64,000 nucleotides of DNA. Source: Acridotheres tristis. Its lineage: Eukaryota > Chordata > Aves > Passeriformes > Sturnidae. The translations under genes and the position numbers were made by a program. This document shows, one piece after another, positions 61,301-64,000 of this stretch. The DNA lies in the NCBI GenBank assembly GCA_037013685.1, contig CM072887.1, positions 93,516,347 through 93,580,346 of the forward strand. The letters run 5' to 3'. The number at the start of each line of letters is the position of its first letter. The stretch's first letter is position 1. The notes below the pieces were generated by a model, which had not been told where the DNA came from, did not search any database, and saw nothing but the letters and a program-made list of their open reading frames with translations.

Positions 61301-61888
61301 GTGGCCTCTGTGGACAGTTGAAATAAATACAGATGTTTGAAAGAAATATTCAATAAAAACTTTGTTCTCAGAGAATAACATGTGAAAAGCAGCAAAAAGT
61401 GATGCCACACAACCTACATATCCTTGTTCATGGATTTTTGCTCCATTTGTGAACTGAGTAGGCTTTTTTTAATTCTTCGACTCTGAGGTGAAAATCATTT
61501 GAGTCTTTAGTGGCAAAAAAAAAGTCTTTAATTGTGGTTACAGCAAGACTGATTCATGCTTGACATGAGAAATTAAGTGCTAGATAGATTATTGAGAGAA
61601 AATAGGAAGCCTCAACTAGCAGAGGTCCTGAGAACATTAAGGAAGTATTTTTTAGAAATAAAATAGGTATCATGGAGAGGGTAGCTTACTAAGTTTTTCA
61701 GAAGACCCTTTTCTACTCTCTGTTTGATAATTATAAGATCATAATTCTAAATAAAATACTTTTCAAATACAAAGGGTTTTCTCATTGTTCCTCATAGCAG
61801 AACTACTGCTGCAGGCATGCCATGAACATGTTTGCCTGGCTTCATCCTGCAGCATACAAGAAACCCTGCACCTATTCTTGAAAGACCA

Positions 61889-61929
61889 TTTTTTCTTCCT
61901 TTCTCTTTCTCTTTTTTTCTTTTTTTTTT
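61889..61929 (+). repeat. 41-nt pure pyrimidine tract
   Basis: An uninterrupted run of T and C that ends in nine T. It resembles a splice acceptor tract, but it is followed by ATTCCC and no coding similarity is present downstream. Confidence 0.9.
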
Positions 61930-62710
61930 ATTCCCTCAAAACAGAGAAAAATGTTTTTTAAAATATAACATATAGCAATAAAATTACTTTGTCCTGATGG
62001 TTAGTCTGGAAAAGTTAGGTTCTTGAAGACTATAATTTTACAACTTATACCTGTAGAAAGAGAGCAGGACTTAATTCCTCTAAGCATAAAGAGACCACAT
62101 GGAGATAGAATTGAGATCTTCTTTGGTTTTTTGACTTTATTTATGTGGGAGGACAGTTTTTCATTTCCTAGTGAAATTGCCATGATTTGCTTCAGAGACT
62201 TTTTCTGGAACCTCAGATCCTCAACTGAAAAGATTACTCTAACAAAAGAAGTACCACTTTAAAACACTAAACCTTTTAACCTCTAGTCAGTTAATATGCA
62301 GTGCTGTAAGTATGCTCTGTGAGATAAAGAGCTTTGGTTTGAAATGGTTTCTTCTTTATGTTTCCACTTATTATTGTTGTAATATTGCTAAAATACAAAG
62401 CAGACATATAAGAAAAAGTTGTGAAGGATATGAGTTTTCCATTTTTCTTTGGTTTGGTTAGTTCCTGTTGCATAAATAATGCTACTGGTCTACTATACTA
62501 TAAGAATACATAACTAGTAAGGCAACTTACTGGTTGTCTGCAGATGTCTTCAAGAGAGTTTGGTGCTTTGGATCCTAACTTGAACAAGAAGGCTGTAACA
62601 AGTAAAAGTGAGAGACATCAGGTCCAATTTATCAGCCTCCTTATTAAAACAAGGAAGCAAAGAGTAGAAGCTGTTATTGCTACCTAAAAGGACTTGTAAT
62701 CTAAATTTTG

Positions 62711-62731
62711 CCCAGGCAGACAATGCCTGGG
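62711..62731. repeat. GC-rich hairpin, 8-bp stem and 5-nt loop
   Basis: Arms CCCAGGCA and TGCCTGGG flank GACAA. It is stable for its size. No poly-U run follows, and no function is implied. Confidence 0.85.
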
Positions 62732-64000
62732 AAGATGCATGAATTCAGATACATACCTATCTTTGTAGTTCCCTTCAGCATAGTGTGGATATGTTGTTAT
62801 TTGTGGTTTTCAAACTGTGCCTAGCTTAGAGTACAAATTTCACTCTTGAACTAAAGCACATGAAACACTTGAGTGTCGTAATTTCTAAGTTCCTCTGTAC
62901 TTTGCTCTATAGAACATCTCATTTTGAATAGTAGCCATTCAGACATAACTGAATGCAACTGACGTACAATAGAAACCATTAATGTAATATATATAAATTT
63001 ACAGCATTCCAATCCTATTTTTTATTTTATTTGTAGTTAAACTTTTTGTATGTGTAAGGAATGCTTGTCCCCCTCCCAGTCCTGCCCCATTAGCTGTTTT
63101 CTTCAAAATATGACATCTACCACTTGTTTTGGAAAAGACCTCCCCAAAATTATTTAAGGTGCCTCAAGATGTAGTTCTCATTGCTTTCTTAATTTGTTAT
63201 AGTTCCATTGTGCCTCATAGTATGACACTAACTTGCAGGTTGGTCTGGCATCTCTTGTAGATTCTTATCCCACTTTATTTACAAAAATGTATCTGTCTGT
63301 TCTGACATGTCATACATAGAGATCTACTTCATTTTCTCTCTTCAATTCCCTCCTGAGTGTTTTGTATCATTTACTATTCATAAGTATTTAACTAAAAGTA
63401 CTAGATATAAAATATACTGACTGTTTTATTACATTTAACACATTAAATTTCAAGTCATTGCAGCATCTAGATGCTTTATTGCTGTAGGAAAACAATAAGT
63501 GCAAATAAGAACTTTCATTTATCTACTACGATTGGATTACATTTTGTTAGTGACTTGTTTTATCTCCTTGTAATGAGTGCCATTGCTCATTTCCTTCTTA
63601 CAGGAACTTTTGGAAAATGTATTAGAGCATGTTAGAAACTTAATAATATATCAATGATGTATGGGTAATTTTCAAATAGTAATGAAAGCAGTGCTGAGAA
63701 GGGACAGTTTATAGTATAATGCCTTATGAGCACTCCTGAAAACTTCAAATGGCAGTTTTCAATCAAAAAAACGGAATATTTTTTATCCCAGACTAACATT
63801 CTTACATACCCACATACTAAGATCCAATTAAAATCTCAGTAACCCAGTAAACCACAGACAACTTCTTATTGAGTACCAACACTTGTTTGCTTTTGTTCCA
63901 TACAGGTTTTTTTTTTTTAACTGAATAATTATTCTTTCTCCATTTCTGAGGTCTAAAAGACCATTAAATAAAGCAGTCAGTAGGAAACATATATAGAAAG

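Larger units (their letters stand above)
56590..64000 (+). other. SNTG1: SNTG1 intron downstream of exon G (open to the right)
   Basis: At least 7.4 kb of intron. It contains a perfect 24-bp palindrome touching a sense CR1 (56673-57690), a CR1 3' tail (about 59075-59175), a GC-richer block (about 60930-61300), a 41-nt pyrimidine tract (61889-61929) and a GC-rich hairpin (62711-62731). The expected next SNTG1 exon was not found. The rest is AT-rich without recognised content. Confidence 0.78.

Noticed and set aside
61861..61960. Long pyrimidine tract as acceptor for the next SNTG1 exon
   Set aside because: The sequence after it does not encode the expected continuation and no suitable AG with coding frame follows.
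1..64000. CRISPR arrays, bacterial operons, phage or toxin systems
   Set aside because: The window is vertebrate intronic DNA. No regularly spaced repeats, ribosome binding sites or dense coding organisation are present.

Overview
The window is a stretch of a bird nuclear genome. It is AT-rich and about 99 percent non-coding, and it holds the middle of one large multi-exon gene on the + strand. Two things point to a bird: several 3' ends of CR1 (chicken repeat 1) LINEs, with their typical degenerate 8-bp terminal repeats, and solo LTRs of ERVL-type families that are common in neoavian genomes. I see no bacterial, plasmid or phage features, no CRISPR array, and no RNA gene I could defend.

The gene is gamma-1-syntrophin (SNTG1). 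Seven consecutive coding exons lie at 6386-6429, 6539-6580, 20877-20964, 26229-26320, 38788-38915, 48719-48848 and 56551-56589. They splice in one open frame across six GT-AG introns and encode about 188 residues, roughly the middle third of a protein of about 517 residues. The order is: C-terminal two thirds of the PDZ domain, a Ser/Pro-rich linker, the second half of the split first PH domain, then a 39-nt exon that leads out of that domain. The upstream exon (start of the PDZ) and the downstream exon (leading towards the C-terminal PH domain) are not in the window. Neither the start codon, the stop codon nor the promoter is visible.

Layout: 1-6385 is intron, with one solo LTR and an unassigned pyrimidine-rich block. 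At 6386-6580 two short exons flank a 109-nt intron. 6581-20876 is a 14.3-kb intron with a solo LTR, a CR1 and a G-quadruplex motif. 20965-26228 is intron with an antisense LTR and an unexplained GC-richer block. 26321-38787 is intron with the largest antisense CR1. 38916-48718 is intron with a solo LTR that keeps a perfect 5-bp target duplication. 48849-56550 is intron with a GC-rich block and another LTR. 56590-64000 is intron with a sense CR1.

The other open reading frames are chance frames in introns or repeat remnants. No undescribed biological system stands out. The items most worth a second look are the 109-nt intron inside the PDZ coding region, three long perfect or near-perfect palindromes (one at the edge of a CR1), two LTR insertions with intact target duplications, a strong G-quadruplex motif, and several GC-rich intronic blocks I could not assign.
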